Source of the DNA: Porphyromonadaceae bacterium FC4
GTDB lineage: Bacteria > Bacteroidota > Bacteroidia > Bacteroidales > Porphyromonadaceae
Reading direction: 5' to 3'
Assembly (NCBI GenBank): GCA_900120395.1
Contig: LT635553.1
Coordinates: 28,014 to 92,013 of the forward strand
DNA length: 64,000 nucleotides
Both the position numbers and the translations under genes were made by a program. Positions 18,201 through 27,341 of the stretch are shown here, piece by piece. Position 1 is the first letter of the stretch. The number at the start of each line of letters is the position of its first letter. The notes under the pieces were generated by a model. It was not told where the DNA came from. It searched no databases and saw only the letters and a list, made by a program, of their open reading frames with translations.

Positions 18201-18378
18201 GCCCAAAGAATGGATCAGCCACCTCGCACTCTCCAGAGTTCGTGCATACTTCTCCGGAGACAACCTATTCACACTCACCCCATACAAGGGGCTTGACCCT
18301 GAGCGTGCGGGCGATGGAAGAGATGCCATGTATCCGCAAAACAAGATCTACTCGTTTGGCATCAATGTAGAATTCTAA
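15217..18378 (+). CDS. SusC/RagA-type TonB-dependent transporter, second pair
   Basis: 1053 residues from ATG 15217, which opens a signal peptide (MKKRNFRQVLSLLVCAIALPAIGGG, ending SLYASG). An open frame extends upstream with a TTG, but that would cross the promoter box, so I reject it. Next come a regulatory beta-domain (VRGVVQDTTGEVVIGATIVL), the signature ELLDEVVVVGYGTQKKANLTGAV, a plug (SVLKDAASAAIYGARAANGVILITTKEG) and a barrel ending in NVEF. Eight consecutive G at 15283-15290 encode the Gly-Gly-Gly of the signal peptide and are in frame here. The substrate is unknown; no enzyme gene is attached. A SusD partner follows after 15 bases. Confidence 0.94.
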   Translation: MKKRNFRQVLSLLVCAIALPAIGGGNSLYASGLENQTTKKVTQSDKIKVRGVVQDTTGEVVIGATIVLVQDGTKGTVTNMDGAFQLDGVPADGTLRISYVGMKTLDVPINGQTDFSIVLHDDQELLDEVVVVGYGTQKKANLTGAVAAINGEDIAKRPVANAQVMLQGQVPGLRVNQGYGQPGSEGVSFRIRGQGTFSSAGSDPLILINGVPGDMSALDPSVIESVSVLKDAASAAIYGARAANGVILITTKEGTQGKTHISYHGNVGLHSATRLYDRVTNSVEYMELANLARKNSGQGEVYPSDFIDAYRKNSGSDKYPSFDWQGYMFRTATVQNHNINVTGGTEKATYNVSLNFVDQPGTMRGFDYKKYNTTVDFTAKLNDFMRFGTYTNMMYAEIDQPRQGQSDAFLSTLSQAPTYMPWLPDDGSGVKKWTASARVGEEHNKNMVGIIADNAMKRHRNFDINTQMWLEINPVKGLTWHTKGATRLRSGKTKDWIGSPTPIYNYHSGEQSGTLDKGGAGLTVSDSRVFYTNFYTYLRYDLELAEQAHKISAMLGYNQENEKTETLGAYRKEYAFDLPTIDAGGKANWSNNGDEYEWAIQSLFGRLNYNYKERYLFEANVRYDGTSRISEENRWGIFPSFSGAWRVTEEPFMQELNYGWLNNLKLRASWGQLGNQNIGLYPYQAMIAHVSDYPFTKTTDGVVTSYQQTAYANRDIKWETTTITDVGFDLQVLKGLSLTFDWYNKVTKDILRDSQVSSLLGLSAPTVNNGTVKNTGVELAINYSNMVTSGALEGLQYNAGLYFDHSRNTLTEFGAEETSDYYIRREGLPYNEYYMLECIGVFADQNEINNSPKQYNDDTQPGDLKYRDISGPDGKPDNKIDDYDRRTFPGRFPSLEYGINASASWKGFDLSLIGQGVAGKKFFTNGWGVQPFLQGSAPNCDYLEGMWTEANPHGAKHPKLYWSDLGGSKNTRPNSYLLKDASYFRLKNITFGYTLPKEWISHLALSRVRAYFSGDNLFTLTPYKGLDPERAGDGRDAMYPQNKIYSFGINVEF

Positions 18379-18393
18379 GGAAAAACACCAACC

Positions 18394-20040
18394 ATGAAAT
18401 ATTTGAAAAGTATATTGACTATAGGGGTACTGGCATTGGGAGTCTCTTCGTGCTCCGACTTCCTCGACAAGCAACCGCCCTCCTCCCCATCACAGAGCGT
18501 ATTCTGGAAAAGCAAGAGCCAATTTGAGTCGGCAATAGGAGGAGCATACTCGGTTGTATTCAATTGGCCGGGGGCACTTTCACAAGTCCTACCCTGCTTT
18601 GACGGACTATCCGACAATGCTATAGTGCGTCACAACGAGACCACCTACGGATCCGTACTGACCACTGCAAAAGGCGACATGACTCCCAACACCGGCGGGT
18701 TTGTAAGTCAGGTATACGATGTTTGCAACCAAGGCATTACACGTGTACACCTCATCATGGAAAACCTAAAGGAGTACAAAGGCTCCGACATCAGCGAGGC
18801 CGAGCGCAACCATATGCTTGGTGAGTGCTACGCCCTGCGTGGCTACTACTACTCGTGGCTGTACCAGTGCTATCGTGAGGTTCCGGTGGTCACCCAGACC
18901 CTCAACACCTCCAACATGTACCAGCCCAAGACTCCTCGCGAGGAGATAAAAAAGCAGATCGTCAGCGACTACGACAAGGCCATCGGCATGCTCTGGGATA
19001 CCGGCTACAACGAAGGAGCCGCCAAGGGGCATTTCACGGCAGATGCCGTACGTGCTCTGAAGGCCAGGGTGCTGCTGTTTGATGCCTACAACAGCGATGG
19101 CAACGCCGACAAAGCAAAGATGACAGAAGTCCTCACCACACTGGACGGCATCAAAAACTACAACCCACAAAAGAGCCTGACCAAGCGGACTCGAGACAAC
19201 TTCATCTCAGGCAACCAAGCATCGTCACCGGAGATCATGTTCTCCGTGCGCTACCTGCAGCCCAACATCACCAACAATATCGATCTATACTATGGCGCAT
19301 GGGCGTGTCTCAACCCAACCACAGATCTAGTCAACGCATTCGAGTGCACCGACGGCAAGAAGTGGGGCGAATCCCCGCTCACCGTCCGCCCCGACGAAAG
19401 TGTACTTTACTCTGGTGATGCATCGGAAGAAGCAAAAAGAGCAGAGCGTGCCAAGATGTTTCAAAACCGAGACGAGCGTCTCATCGATGCGATTGTCCAG
19501 ACACGCTACACCAGCTATGAACGCGATGGACTTGACGGAGCGGCCAACGTAGAGGTGACAGAGCGGAATAACGAATCGTTCACAGGGTTCGGAGTCAAGA
19601 AGTTGCTACAGCCCATGCGGGAAGTAGCTGACTACAGCACCCTGTCAGATGCCGACGTTGTCATCATGCGCTACGCACACGTGTTGCTCATGATTGCTGA
19701 GGCCGAAAACGAAGCCAACGGTCCGACAGACAAGGCACTGCAGGCCATCAACCACGTACGCGTGCGCTCGCACCAGCCGCCCATAGCCAGTGGTATCTCC
19801 CAAGATGAGCTCCGTACCCGCATACGCAACGAGTGGCGTGTGGAGACCTGCTTTGAGGGACTACGCTACTTCCAGCTCAAGCAATGGAAGCTACTGCAGA
19901 AGCTCGTAGACGGGGCTGTTGATCCGGCTTATCCAAACTACAAAAAAGTGGTCAAGCCCGCCTTTGAGTTCTTCCCACTGCCACAGTCTGAGGTAGACAA
20001 GGCCAAGGGCATACTTGTCCAGGACAGCCACTACCTCTAA
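18394..20040 (+). CDS. SusD/RagB-like lipoprotein, second pair
   Basis: 548 residues, with lipobox Cys at about 20 (LGVSSC-S) and the typical SusD opening SDFLDKQPPSSPSQSVFWKS. The TPR-like helices include AERNHMLGECYALRGYYYSWLYQCYREVPVV. The C-terminal RagB pattern is RIRNEWRVETCFEGLRYFQLKQWK (landmark), and the ending FEFFPLPQSEVDKAKGILVQDSHYL is usual. It should form the lid of the preceding SusC barrel. No sugar-specific enzyme lies nearby, so the cargo (glycan or peptide) cannot be predicted. Confidence 0.94.
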   Translation: MKYLKSILTIGVLALGVSSCSDFLDKQPPSSPSQSVFWKSKSQFESAIGGAYSVVFNWPGALSQVLPCFDGLSDNAIVRHNETTYGSVLTTAKGDMTPNTGGFVSQVYDVCNQGITRVHLIMENLKEYKGSDISEAERNHMLGECYALRGYYYSWLYQCYREVPVVTQTLNTSNMYQPKTPREEIKKQIVSDYDKAIGMLWDTGYNEGAAKGHFTADAVRALKARVLLFDAYNSDGNADKAKMTEVLTTLDGIKNYNPQKSLTKRTRDNFISGNQASSPEIMFSVRYLQPNITNNIDLYYGAWACLNPTTDLVNAFECTDGKKWGESPLTVRPDESVLYSGDASEEAKRAERAKMFQNRDERLIDAIVQTRYTSYERDGLDGAANVEVTERNNESFTGFGVKKLLQPMREVADYSTLSDADVVIMRYAHVLLMIAEAENEANGPTDKALQAINHVRVRSHQPPIASGISQDELRTRIRNEWRVETCFEGLRYFQLKQWKLLQKLVDGAVDPAYPNYKKVVKPAFEFFPLPQSEVDKAKGILVQDSHYL

Positions 20041-20087
20041 AATCATCGTTAGCGGCTAAAACCTGCCGCAATCCTACGAAACACACC

Positions 20088-20133
20088 ACCGGTGCATGAC
20101 ACATTGCCACCAAGGCAGGTCTCATGCACCGGT
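20088..20133 (+). terminator. Terminator of the second SusC/SusD operon
   Basis: Perfect 12-bp arms, ACCGGTGCATGA at 20088 and TCATGCACCGGT at 20122. An AT-rich tract (ATTATTATA) follows. It lies 47 bases beyond the SusD stop. Confidence 0.75.
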
Positions 20134-20584
20134 ATTATTATACCCGTACTTTGCCATCACCCCCAGCAAGGGTCCAAATGGTGAGGTTGTTTTTGCCGTC
20201 AAGGGGAGGAAAAGAGACAAGCCCCCTATGCCATTAATATACAGACAGATGCGTATCCCAAAAAGTTTGATGGCTAATCGCGAAAAGTTTCCTACTGGAA
20301 AGAGATCGCTACTATCCGTGAAACCGTTTTCTTTCCTACTGGAAACTTTTCGCTACTATCCGTCCAATTTTTTTGACTCGATCCGAGCTCAAAAAAAATC
20401 CCAGACAAAATGGGGTCGGTGAGCCGAACTTGAAGGTACGGACAGGATCCTGACGTGGGCAAACAACCGTCTCCGAAAATAGAGCGGCGAAGTGAGCAGG
20501 TGCCCGGAGATAGCGAGTAGCTTCTCCAAATACAATAATGACGAACGATGGGGTTGTACAAAGAGGTTATTGTTTGGAACGAAA
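20134..20584. other. Non-coding gap between convergent operons
   Basis: Apart from repeat copy 3 (20283-20374) I see no gene, RNA or promoter in this stretch. Short open frames here have no protein-like character. Confidence 0.6.
20283..20374 (+). repeat. Dispersed intergenic repeat, copy 3
   Basis: A clean example: GTTTCC-TACT-GGAAA followed by GCTACTATCCGTGAAAC, then TTTCC-TACT-GGAAAC followed by GCTACTATCCGTCCAATTT. The two TTTCC starts are exactly 44 bases apart. It lies between two converging operons, so it need not be a promoter. Confidence 0.92.
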
Positions 20585-20621
20585 GAGGGTGTGTCGAAAC
20601 TCATGGTTTCGACACACCCTC
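20585..20621. terminator. Bidirectional terminator after the RND efflux operon
   Basis: Perfect 16-bp arms starting GAGGGTGTGTCGAAAC, with a 5-nt loop TCATG. It lies 51 bases past the pump gene stop (minus strand) and belongs to the GGGTGTGTC stem family. Confidence 0.8.
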
Positions 20622-20671
20622 CTTATTTGAGGATAGCGGGTCGTGCGCGTCGATGCTATTGCCCGTGTGGG

Positions 20672-23600
20672 TTACTCCTGCATCAGTGCCTCTATGTTCG
20701 GTGCCGGCTTGGTCTTGGTGCTCTGCCGCGCATGGAAGGCTTTGTAGAGTGCCGGGACGATGATCAGCGTCAGCAGCGTGGAGAGTGCCATGCCACCGAT
20801 GATGACCCAAGCCATACCTGTGCGCAGCTCAGCTCCGGAGCCGCGTGAGAGGGCTACGGGGAGCATACCGATGATGGTCGACAGAGCCGTCATGAGTATC
20901 GGGCGGGTACGGAGCTTCACTGCCCGGATGAGGGCTTCGTCTATGGGTAAGCCCTCGGCACGAGCTTCGTTGGCAAAGTCCACCAGCAGGATCGCATTTT
21001 TGGCGACCAGCCCTACCAGCATCACGATACCGAGCATGGCGTAGATACTCATGGCGGTATTGCTCATCGCCAAGGCTAGGAGTGCACCTACGATGGATAG
21101 GGGTATGGCGATCATGACGACGAGCGGGTCTGTCCAGTTGTTGTACAGCAGGACGAGTGCCAAGTAGATAAAGAGGAGGGAGAGGAGGATGGCAGTGGTG
21201 AGGACGCTCATAGAGTCTGCCATCTTCTTCATATCTCCGGCGGTCTGTATCTGTACGGCTTGGGGCATTTGCTCCGCACTCAGCTGTGCCATGAACTGCT
21301 TGGCTATGGCTCCTGCCGGCACACCATAGGCTTGTGCACGCAAGGTGACCGAGCTGTTGCGATTGAATCGCTCCAAACGACTCGGACCGATGCCGAGCGA
21401 TACGTCGGCAAACTGCGACAGCTGTATCAGGTCTCCCTGGCCGTTGGTAACCGTCAGGCTTGCGACGTCTTCGATGGTGCGACGTGCGGCCTTATCGGCA
21501 CGAATGTTTATGGCATACTCGTAGTCTCCCTGTGTGTAGCGAAGCTGATCGTTGCCCTGGAAGTTGGTCTGCATCATGCCCCCCACATTGTCTAGGGTTA
21601 GTCCTAGATTGGACATCTTATCGCGATCCACCTGCACGATGATCTCGGGGGTGGCGTTTTCGACCGAAAGGGTAGGCTGTATGACCCCGGGGATTGAGCT
21701 CAGCAGCCGAAGTGCTTTGTCGGCATAGAGAGCTACCGAATCCTTGTCCGCACCGGAGATGATGTACTCGACAGCTGCCTTTGAGACGGTACCGGTCATA
21801 CTCACACTATAGACATTGACACGGGCATCAACGAGGTGGTCGCTCAGTGGCTTGCGGATGCGAGCTACGTAGGCTTCGGTGCCTTCGTCTGTCTTCCGAA
21901 GCTTGACATCTAGCTCAGCGAGGTAGGGGGTTCCTTTGTTGCTCTGGCTATTGTCACTCGTTAGTCCGACCATGGTCACGACCTTCTCCACTTCGGGTCG
22001 CTGCATGAGCCACGTTTCAGCCTTCCGCACAAGCCGGTTGGACTCAGCCATGGAGATATCCTTGGGCATCTCGAGCTGTATGATGCACTCCTGACGATCC
22101 ATGTAGGGCTGAAACTCAAAGTTGATAAAGCCCAGGGGAAAGAGTGCAAGCACCGCAGCCATCAGAGCTACAGTGATACCGGCCAAAGCCCGGCGGTGGC
22201 TCAGCCCCCAGTGTGTGAGTGATGAGATGCCATCGGCAAAGCGACTGATGCCACGCTCAAAGCCTATGAGCAGACGATCCAGCGGGCGGTCGCTACTCAG
22301 TGGTTGGATATTGCCCAGCCTAGAGGTGAGTAGTGGCACCAGGGTGAGAGCGGCAAGCAAGCTAAAGAGAATGGCGATGACGATCACAGCACAGAACTGG
22401 CGCAAGATGTCGGACACCAGTGAATTGGTGAAGATAATCGGCAGGAAGACCACCACTAGGACGATCGTCACCGAGATGACGGTGAGACCAATCTCATTGA
22501 GTGCATCCCAAGTGGCTCGGACGCGGTTTTTGCCCATCTCCATATGGCGGTAGACATTCTCGATGACCACGATGGCATCATCGACGAGGACACCGATGAC
22601 GAGAGAGAGTGCTAGGAGCGACATCATATTGAGCGTGAAGCCAAAGAGCCGCATGCCGATGAAGGAGGAGATGAGCGAGACAGGCACCACCACCATCACG
22701 ATGAGGGCATTGCGTACGTTGTGCAAAAAGACCAGTATCACGAGCGATACAAGGAGGATCGCCAAGAGGAGGTCGGTCAGCACGGAGCTGATGGCATTGC
22801 GTGTGAAAGTGGTTGTATCCTGAGCGACCTCTACTTTGAGTCCCTCGGAGGCGTACTGCTCCTCTAGGTTTTGGATCTGTTTGCCGACAGCTTCGCTCAC
22901 CTTTAGCGCATTCGCATCTGATTGCTTGAGGATGTTGAGCAGGATCGCCTCCTGACCATTCACACGTCCCATCTTGACCGGATCCTTGACTCCGTCTACC
23001 ACCTCAGCGACATCCTCCAGACGTATGGCAGAGCCACCGACATTGCGCAGGATGATCTTGCGCAGCTCGTCGATAGAGGTGATCTTGCCCGATAGACGTA
23101 CCGCCATCTGTGTCTCGTTGTCCTGGAGGTACCCGGTCGGGAAGTCAAGGTTGGACGCTCGTATGGCACCCTGTACCATCATAGGCGTGATGCCGAGGTC
23201 CTGCATCCGCCCCTTGTCTAGGTTGACCTGTATCTCACGCTCCACGCCACCGACGAGATCGACGTTGGCGACCCCCTTGATGTGCGAGAGCTCCGGGACA
23301 ACGCGCTTGTCCACCAGGTCATAAAGCTCTGTCGAGCCAATGTCCGCTCTAGCGGATAGGATCAGGATAGGCTTCTCGTCTACCGATACCTTGGAGATCC
23401 TAGGAGCAAAGACTTCGCGAGGTAGCTCAGCACGCTTGGCTGCAAGGCGGTTTTGTGCCTCGGTCATGGCCTTGTCTATGTCGGTACCAAAGTCAAAGGA
23501 GACCATGATCATGGCCATACCCTCAAAGGAGTAGGACTGCATCTGATCGATACCCTCCATGCTGGAGAGCACCTCCTCCGCCTTTTTCGTTAGCGAGTTT

Positions 23601-23779
23601 TCTACTTCGCTAGGCGAGGCTCCCGGGTAGATGATCTGTACGTTGAGCAGAGGCGGTGTAAACTTTGGCATCAGCTCTGCACTCAAGCTCTTGAAGCTCA
23701 AGTAGCCCAGCACGGTCAGCAGTATGAAGAGTACTGTGACATATATGGGTCGCTGGATAGATATCTTTACGATTTTCAT
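20672..23779 (-). CDS. RND efflux pump, inner-membrane AcrB/MexB-type transporter
   Basis: 1035 residues from the ATG at 23779 (MKIVKISIQRPIYVTVLF); an open frame extends 19 codons upstream but reaches into the adaptor gene. Twelve membrane segments and two large periplasmic loops fit the HAE1 multidrug group. The paired aspartates needed for proton transport are in the fourth helix (VIGVLVDDAIVVIENVYRHME). The end (RTRPILMTALSTIIGMLPVALS, then TLLTLIIVPALYKAF) is typical. It is the last gene of a tetR-tolC-adaptor-pump operon, 16 bases after the adaptor. Substrates are probably hydrophobic or amphiphilic toxic compounds, by family. Confidence 0.95.
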   Translation of the reverse strand: MKIVKISIQRPIYVTVLFILLTVLGYLSFKSLSAELMPKFTPPLLNVQIIYPGASPSEVENSLTKKAEEVLSSMEGIDQMQSYSFEGMAMIMVSFDFGTDIDKAMTEAQNRLAAKRAELPREVFAPRISKVSVDEKPILILSARADIGSTELYDLVDKRVVPELSHIKGVANVDLVGGVEREIQVNLDKGRMQDLGITPMMVQGAIRASNLDFPTGYLQDNETQMAVRLSGKITSIDELRKIILRNVGGSAIRLEDVAEVVDGVKDPVKMGRVNGQEAILLNILKQSDANALKVSEAVGKQIQNLEEQYASEGLKVEVAQDTTTFTRNAISSVLTDLLLAILLVSLVILVFLHNVRNALIVMVVVPVSLISSFIGMRLFGFTLNMMSLLALSLVIGVLVDDAIVVIENVYRHMEMGKNRVRATWDALNEIGLTVISVTIVLVVVFLPIIFTNSLVSDILRQFCAVIVIAILFSLLAALTLVPLLTSRLGNIQPLSSDRPLDRLLIGFERGISRFADGISSLTHWGLSHRRALAGITVALMAAVLALFPLGFINFEFQPYMDRQECIIQLEMPKDISMAESNRLVRKAETWLMQRPEVEKVVTMVGLTSDNSQSNKGTPYLAELDVKLRKTDEGTEAYVARIRKPLSDHLVDARVNVYSVSMTGTVSKAAVEYIISGADKDSVALYADKALRLLSSIPGVIQPTLSVENATPEIIVQVDRDKMSNLGLTLDNVGGMMQTNFQGNDQLRYTQGDYEYAINIRADKAARRTIEDVASLTVTNGQGDLIQLSQFADVSLGIGPSRLERFNRNSSVTLRAQAYGVPAGAIAKQFMAQLSAEQMPQAVQIQTAGDMKKMADSMSVLTTAILLSLLFIYLALVLLYNNWTDPLVVMIAIPLSIVGALLALAMSNTAMSIYAMLGIVMLVGLVAKNAILLVDFANEARAEGLPIDEALIRAVKLRTRPILMTALSTIIGMLPVALSRGSGAELRTGMAWVIIGGMALSTLLTLIIVPALYKAFHARQSTKTKPAPNIEALMQE

Positions 23780-23795
23780 AGTGTCGTCCGCTAAG

Positions 23796-24857
23796 TCACT
23801 TGTTGATGGTCTTGACGGGAAGTCCGTCCGACACATTGATTAGTCCGCCTACGATGACGCTGTCGCCTGCTTGTAGTCCGTTTAGTACCTCTACACGGTC
23901 ACCGATGAGGCTGCCTGCGGTGATCGGCCTTTGCTTAGCCAAGCCTTGCTCTACGACATAGACGTGAGCATCCTTGACACTGCCGACGATCGAGCGGCGA
24001 GGGATCAGCACGCCGTGCGTCTCCTGCTGACTACCAAAGGATACAGAGACATACATGCCCGGGCGCAGTCCCTCGGCTTTCTCCTTGTCCAGCATCACAT
24101 CGACAGGAAAAGCAAGCGTGTGGTTTGCCTTGTCACCTACCATGGATATCCTGCCTGTAATCGTCTGACCCGGATAAAGCTCGCTCTCGATGGTGACAGT
24201 CTGTCCCTTGGTGAGCTGTAGACGTTGATGCTCGGTCACGAAGCAGCTCGCCTTGAGCTGTGAGTCATCCACGATATCAAAGAGCTTCGTGCCGGGGTTG
24301 ACATAGCTACCGACCTCCACATAGCGCTTGTAGATCTTCCCGGAGATAGGAGCCTTGACGGAGGCGTCGGCTAGGCGGCTGCGGCTGGATACGTATCTCC
24401 CCTCGGCAGCAACCATCTGTGCATGCATCGTGGAGAGCTGCTGGTCGGTGACGCCGCCCTGGCTGTGTGCCTGCTGAAATCGCTCATAGTCCTTCTTGGC
24501 AGCTTCGTAGGCTACGCGACTAGCCTCGGCATCAGCGCGGAGCGTCTCGGCATCGAGCTGTACGAGGAGTTGACCCTTGGAGACACGGTCGCTCTCACCG
24601 GCATGGATCGAGACGACACGTCCGCCCAGGCCGGAGACAAAGGATAGATCCCGGACCCCCGCCACCAGTCCGTTGGCGGTAAAGTCCGCTGTGTAGTCAC
24701 TCTCACTGACTACCTCGGTGCGCACCGCCACGACCGACTGATCTGCGAGGAGGCCTTGTGTCTTAGCTGTGGTGGCTTTCTTGTTGAGTACCAGGACTAG
24801 CACGATGAGTCCGATAGCTAGTACGATGGTGATCGGTAGATAGACTTTTCGTTTCAT
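23796..24857 (-). CDS. RND efflux periplasmic adaptor (membrane fusion protein)
   Basis: 353 residues. An N-terminal hydrophobic anchor (ITIVLAIGLIVLVLVL) is followed by a lipoyl-like half (GGRVVSIHAGESDRVSKGQLLVQLD), an alpha-helical hairpin (residues ~110-170, ending VKAPISGKIYKRYVEVGSYV) and beta-barrel/membrane-proximal domains to residue 353. It bridges the inner-membrane pump and the TolC-like channel. It is encoded between the two and starts 33 bases after the channel gene's stop. Confidence 0.94.
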   Translation of the reverse strand: MKRKVYLPITIVLAIGLIVLVLVLNKKATTAKTQGLLADQSVVAVRTEVVSESDYTADFTANGLVAGVRDLSFVSGLGGRVVSIHAGESDRVSKGQLLVQLDAETLRADAEASRVAYEAAKKDYERFQQAHSQGGVTDQQLSTMHAQMVAAEGRYVSSRSRLADASVKAPISGKIYKRYVEVGSYVNPGTKLFDIVDDSQLKASCFVTEHQRLQLTKGQTVTIESELYPGQTITGRISMVGDKANHTLAFPVDVMLDKEKAEGLRPGMYVSVSFGSQQETHGVLIPRRSIVGSVKDAHVYVVEQGLAKQRPITAGSLIGDRVEVLNGLQAGDSVIVGGLINVSDGLPVKTINK

Positions 24858-24890
24858 AACTATGTAAGTGTGATGCTATTGAGTTGTCCT

Positions 24891-26276
24891 TTATTCCATT
24901 AGATCCCTGATCTCGCCTTTGCTCTTCTTGAGGTCTATGTAGGCTTTGATATAGTCGCCGAGGGCGTTAGCGTAGGACATCTGCGCCTGTACGAGCGACT
25001 GGCTTGCATTGAGGACATCTGAGAGGGAGGCTACACCGAGGGTGTAGTTTTTCTGTGCCAGATCAAAGACCTGTGCTGCGAGGGCTTGGTTTTCTTTTTG
25101 CAGCGCGATCGTCCTCTGAGTATCTTGTAGCTTGAGCGAAGCGTTGAGGTGTGCCATACGGAGGGACTGGTCGAGGGAGCGCAGATCCTCCTGTGCTTTG
25201 AGCAGATCCATATGACTCTCGCGCACCTTGGAGAGACGAGACATACCGCTAAAGATAGGCATCCGTAGATTCAGCCCCAGCATGACTGTCGGGTAGCCGT
25301 AGTGGGTATTTCCTCCACCAAAGAGCTTATCGCTCATATAGTTGTACTGAGCGTTGAGTGCCACGGATAGCGTCGGGATGTAGTCGTACTTCTTGGATCG
25401 CTCCTGTAGTTGTGCCATTTTCTCGCGCTCTAGGAGCTGCCGGTAGGCGATGTGCTGTACCGGGTCAAAGGCAGCAGCTGCGCCACTCATGGAGATCTCC
25501 TGCCGGGTGAGGAGATCCAGGTCGAGTGGAGCGATCACGATCGGCTCTGTGACTTCGAGGCCCATCTGTAGCTTGAGGAGGTTCTTCTGTACCTCTAGTC
25601 CGCTCTCGATGGCAGCTTGCTGCGTCCTGAGGTTGGTCAGGTTCACCTTCAGACGGTCCACATCCACCTTCTTGATGAGCCCGGCAGAGTAGCTGGTCTC
25701 CATGGTGCGGAGCATCTTCTCCACGAGGTCCACACTGCTCAGCATCTGCTCAGCAGCGTACTGCGTGACCTGAGCTCCATAGTATAGGGTTGCCGTCTGT
25801 GCGATGACATCCTCCTCAGTCGAGGTGGCAGCCAGTGTCGCCATACGCTCCGACACCTTGGCTATGTCGAGCGTGTTGAAGAGCGACATGTTGAGTATCT
25901 GCTGGTTCACAGAGACCCCGGCATTGGCACCGTACTGCGTTCCCATCTCGATCGTCATGTATTGAGAGGCGTTGGGGTCTCGCAGCTTGTCGGGCAGCAT
26001 GCTGTTCATAAAGTTGGGCATGATGAACTTTGCCTTCTTCAAGTTGTCATTTAGCGCAGCCGACCCGCTTACCTGAGGCATGAGTGCCCCTATTACCTCT
26101 TTGCGAGCCTGCTCGGCTTTTTCACGATCGTAGGTCGACTTCTTGACATTGCTATTGTGCTCTACAGCATAGTTGAGGCACTGCTGTAGCGAGTAGCTCT
26201 CCTGAGCGTAGCCCGGCGCCGCGAGTAGGAGTAGCCCGAGTAGGAGTAGCCGGGTGCGACGATTAGTTCTGATCAT
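24891..26276 (-). CDS. TolC-like outer-membrane efflux channel
   Basis: 461 residues from the ATG at 26276 (MIRTNRRTRLLLLGLLLLAAPGYAQ gives a clear signal peptide). Two repeats of long amphipathic helices and short strands fit the outer-membrane factor family: SLQQCLNYAVEHNSNVKKSTYDREKAEQARKEV at the start, and NYTLGVASLSDVLNASQSLVQAQ near the end. It starts 14 bases before the tetR stop, so the two are probably translated together. Confidence 0.92.
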   Translation of the reverse strand: MIRTNRRTRLLLLGLLLLAAPGYAQESYSLQQCLNYAVEHNSNVKKSTYDREKAEQARKEVIGALMPQVSGSAALNDNLKKAKFIMPNFMNSMLPDKLRDPNASQYMTIEMGTQYGANAGVSVNQQILNMSLFNTLDIAKVSERMATLAATSTEEDVIAQTATLYYGAQVTQYAAEQMLSSVDLVEKMLRTMETSYSAGLIKKVDVDRLKVNLTNLRTQQAAIESGLEVQKNLLKLQMGLEVTEPIVIAPLDLDLLTRQEISMSGAAAAFDPVQHIAYRQLLEREKMAQLQERSKKYDYIPTLSVALNAQYNYMSDKLFGGGNTHYGYPTVMLGLNLRMPIFSGMSRLSKVRESHMDLLKAQEDLRSLDQSLRMAHLNASLKLQDTQRTIALQKENQALAAQVFDLAQKNYTLGVASLSDVLNASQSLVQAQMSYANALGDYIKAYIDLKKSKGEIRDLME

Positions 26277-26877
26277 GGTTGTAGTGTCTAATAAACTTAT
26301 TTCCCTCTGCCGAGACGATAGCTCGCAGATGGTATTGGAGTATGGAGACAAAGTAGTCCCCTGTGGGTAGTGGCTTATTGTGGATCACCGCTTGGATGTA
26401 AAAGCCAAATATCGAGTAAGACATATACCGGCATACAAAAGGGATGTCCAAGTCGGACCGATAGAGTCCTGCCTGTACCCCACGCTCCAGGTTCGCAGTC
26501 ATCTTCTCGTCGAAGTAGCTAGACCCCATGACGTGCTCGAGCATCGCCTGATCAGGGTTGCTACGCATCAGGTCGGAGAAAAAAACGGGGTTGAGCGTAT
26601 CAAAGAGCTCATCCAGCTGTGCGAAGCACGTGGTCAGGCTCTCTATGGCACTGCACTTCTCATCATCGAGCATCGCCAGCACACCTTGGAAGTCCGATGA
26701 TATAGCGTGCACGCACTCCTTGAGAAGCTCATCCTTGGAGCTAAAGTTATTGTACAGGGTCTTCTTCGTGATCCCCATCTTGGTAGCCATCTCATCGAGC
26801 GACAGCCTGAAGCCCTCTTGCTTCAGTATGCTGATCGCCTTTGCTACATATTTATTCTTACGACTGTTTGTACTCAT
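26263..26877 (-). CDS. TetR-family repressor of the RND efflux operon
   Basis: 204 residues. The N-terminal helix-turn-helix is plain (FRLSLDEMATKMGITKKTLYNNFSSKDELL); the C-terminal ligand domain is variable, as expected. It is the first gene of the efflux operon and overlaps the channel gene, an arrangement typical of autoregulated multidrug pumps. A perfect inverted repeat over its -7 box (26945-26970) is the likely operator. Confidence 0.92.
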   Translation of the reverse strand: MSTNSRKNKYVAKAISILKQEGFRLSLDEMATKMGITKKTLYNNFSSKDELLKECVHAISSDFQGVLAMLDDEKCSAIESLTTCFAQLDELFDTLNPVFFSDLMRSNPDQAMLEHVMGSSYFDEKMTANLERGVQAGLYRSDLDIPFVCRYMSYSIFGFYIQAVIHNKPLPTGDYFVSILQYHLRAIVSAEGNKFIRHYNHDQN

Positions 26878-26938
26878 AGGCTTTGTTTGAAAAAACGATT
26901 ATGACGGGAACGAACTCTATCCCACCTCATCTACGCTA

Positions 26939-26980
26939 CAAACATACACTTTTTCTATCATAAAAGTGTAATTAGTGTAG
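26939..26980 (-). promoter_or_regulatory. Promoter and candidate TetR operator of the efflux operon
   Basis: On the minus strand TATGTTTG (plus 26939-26946) fits the -7 box. Overlapping it is a perfect inverted repeat, TACACTTTT-N8-AAAAGTGTA (26945-26970). A further half-site GTGTA lies at 26976-26980. A repressor bound here would block the promoter. Confidence 0.65.
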
Positions 26981-27197
26981 TTTTATTGGAGGAAATTTGT
27001 TTGTGTGGTAGAAAAAAGATACACTCAGGCTATTCGTTCCTAACTTTTTACACCCCCTTGACAGGCTCGGAAAACACAAGACAGCCTGCCCATAGAGGAC
27101 TGACCTTAGTTGGTGCCCAGGAGGCAAAAACCGTAGGCTCCAAGCGTCTGAAAAAGGCAGATCTGAGACCAACTGATAATCAATCACTTGTGGCAGG

Positions 27198-27290
27198 AAA
27201 AAATTTGACGGATAGTAGCAAAATGTTTCCAGTAGGAAAGCGAACGCTTTCACGGATAGAAGAGATCTGTTTCCAGTAGGAAACTTTTTT
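27198..27290 (-). repeat. Dispersed intergenic repeat, copy 4 (inverted)
   Basis: The only copy in minus orientation. It has both GGAAAC hairpins and both ATCCGT boxes. It lies between the divergent efflux operon and mutS. Confidence 0.9.
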
Positions 27291-27341
27291 GAAAATGGGT
27301 AAGTTTGTTTGAACGTAAGAAAGTAGAGCGATACCAGATAT

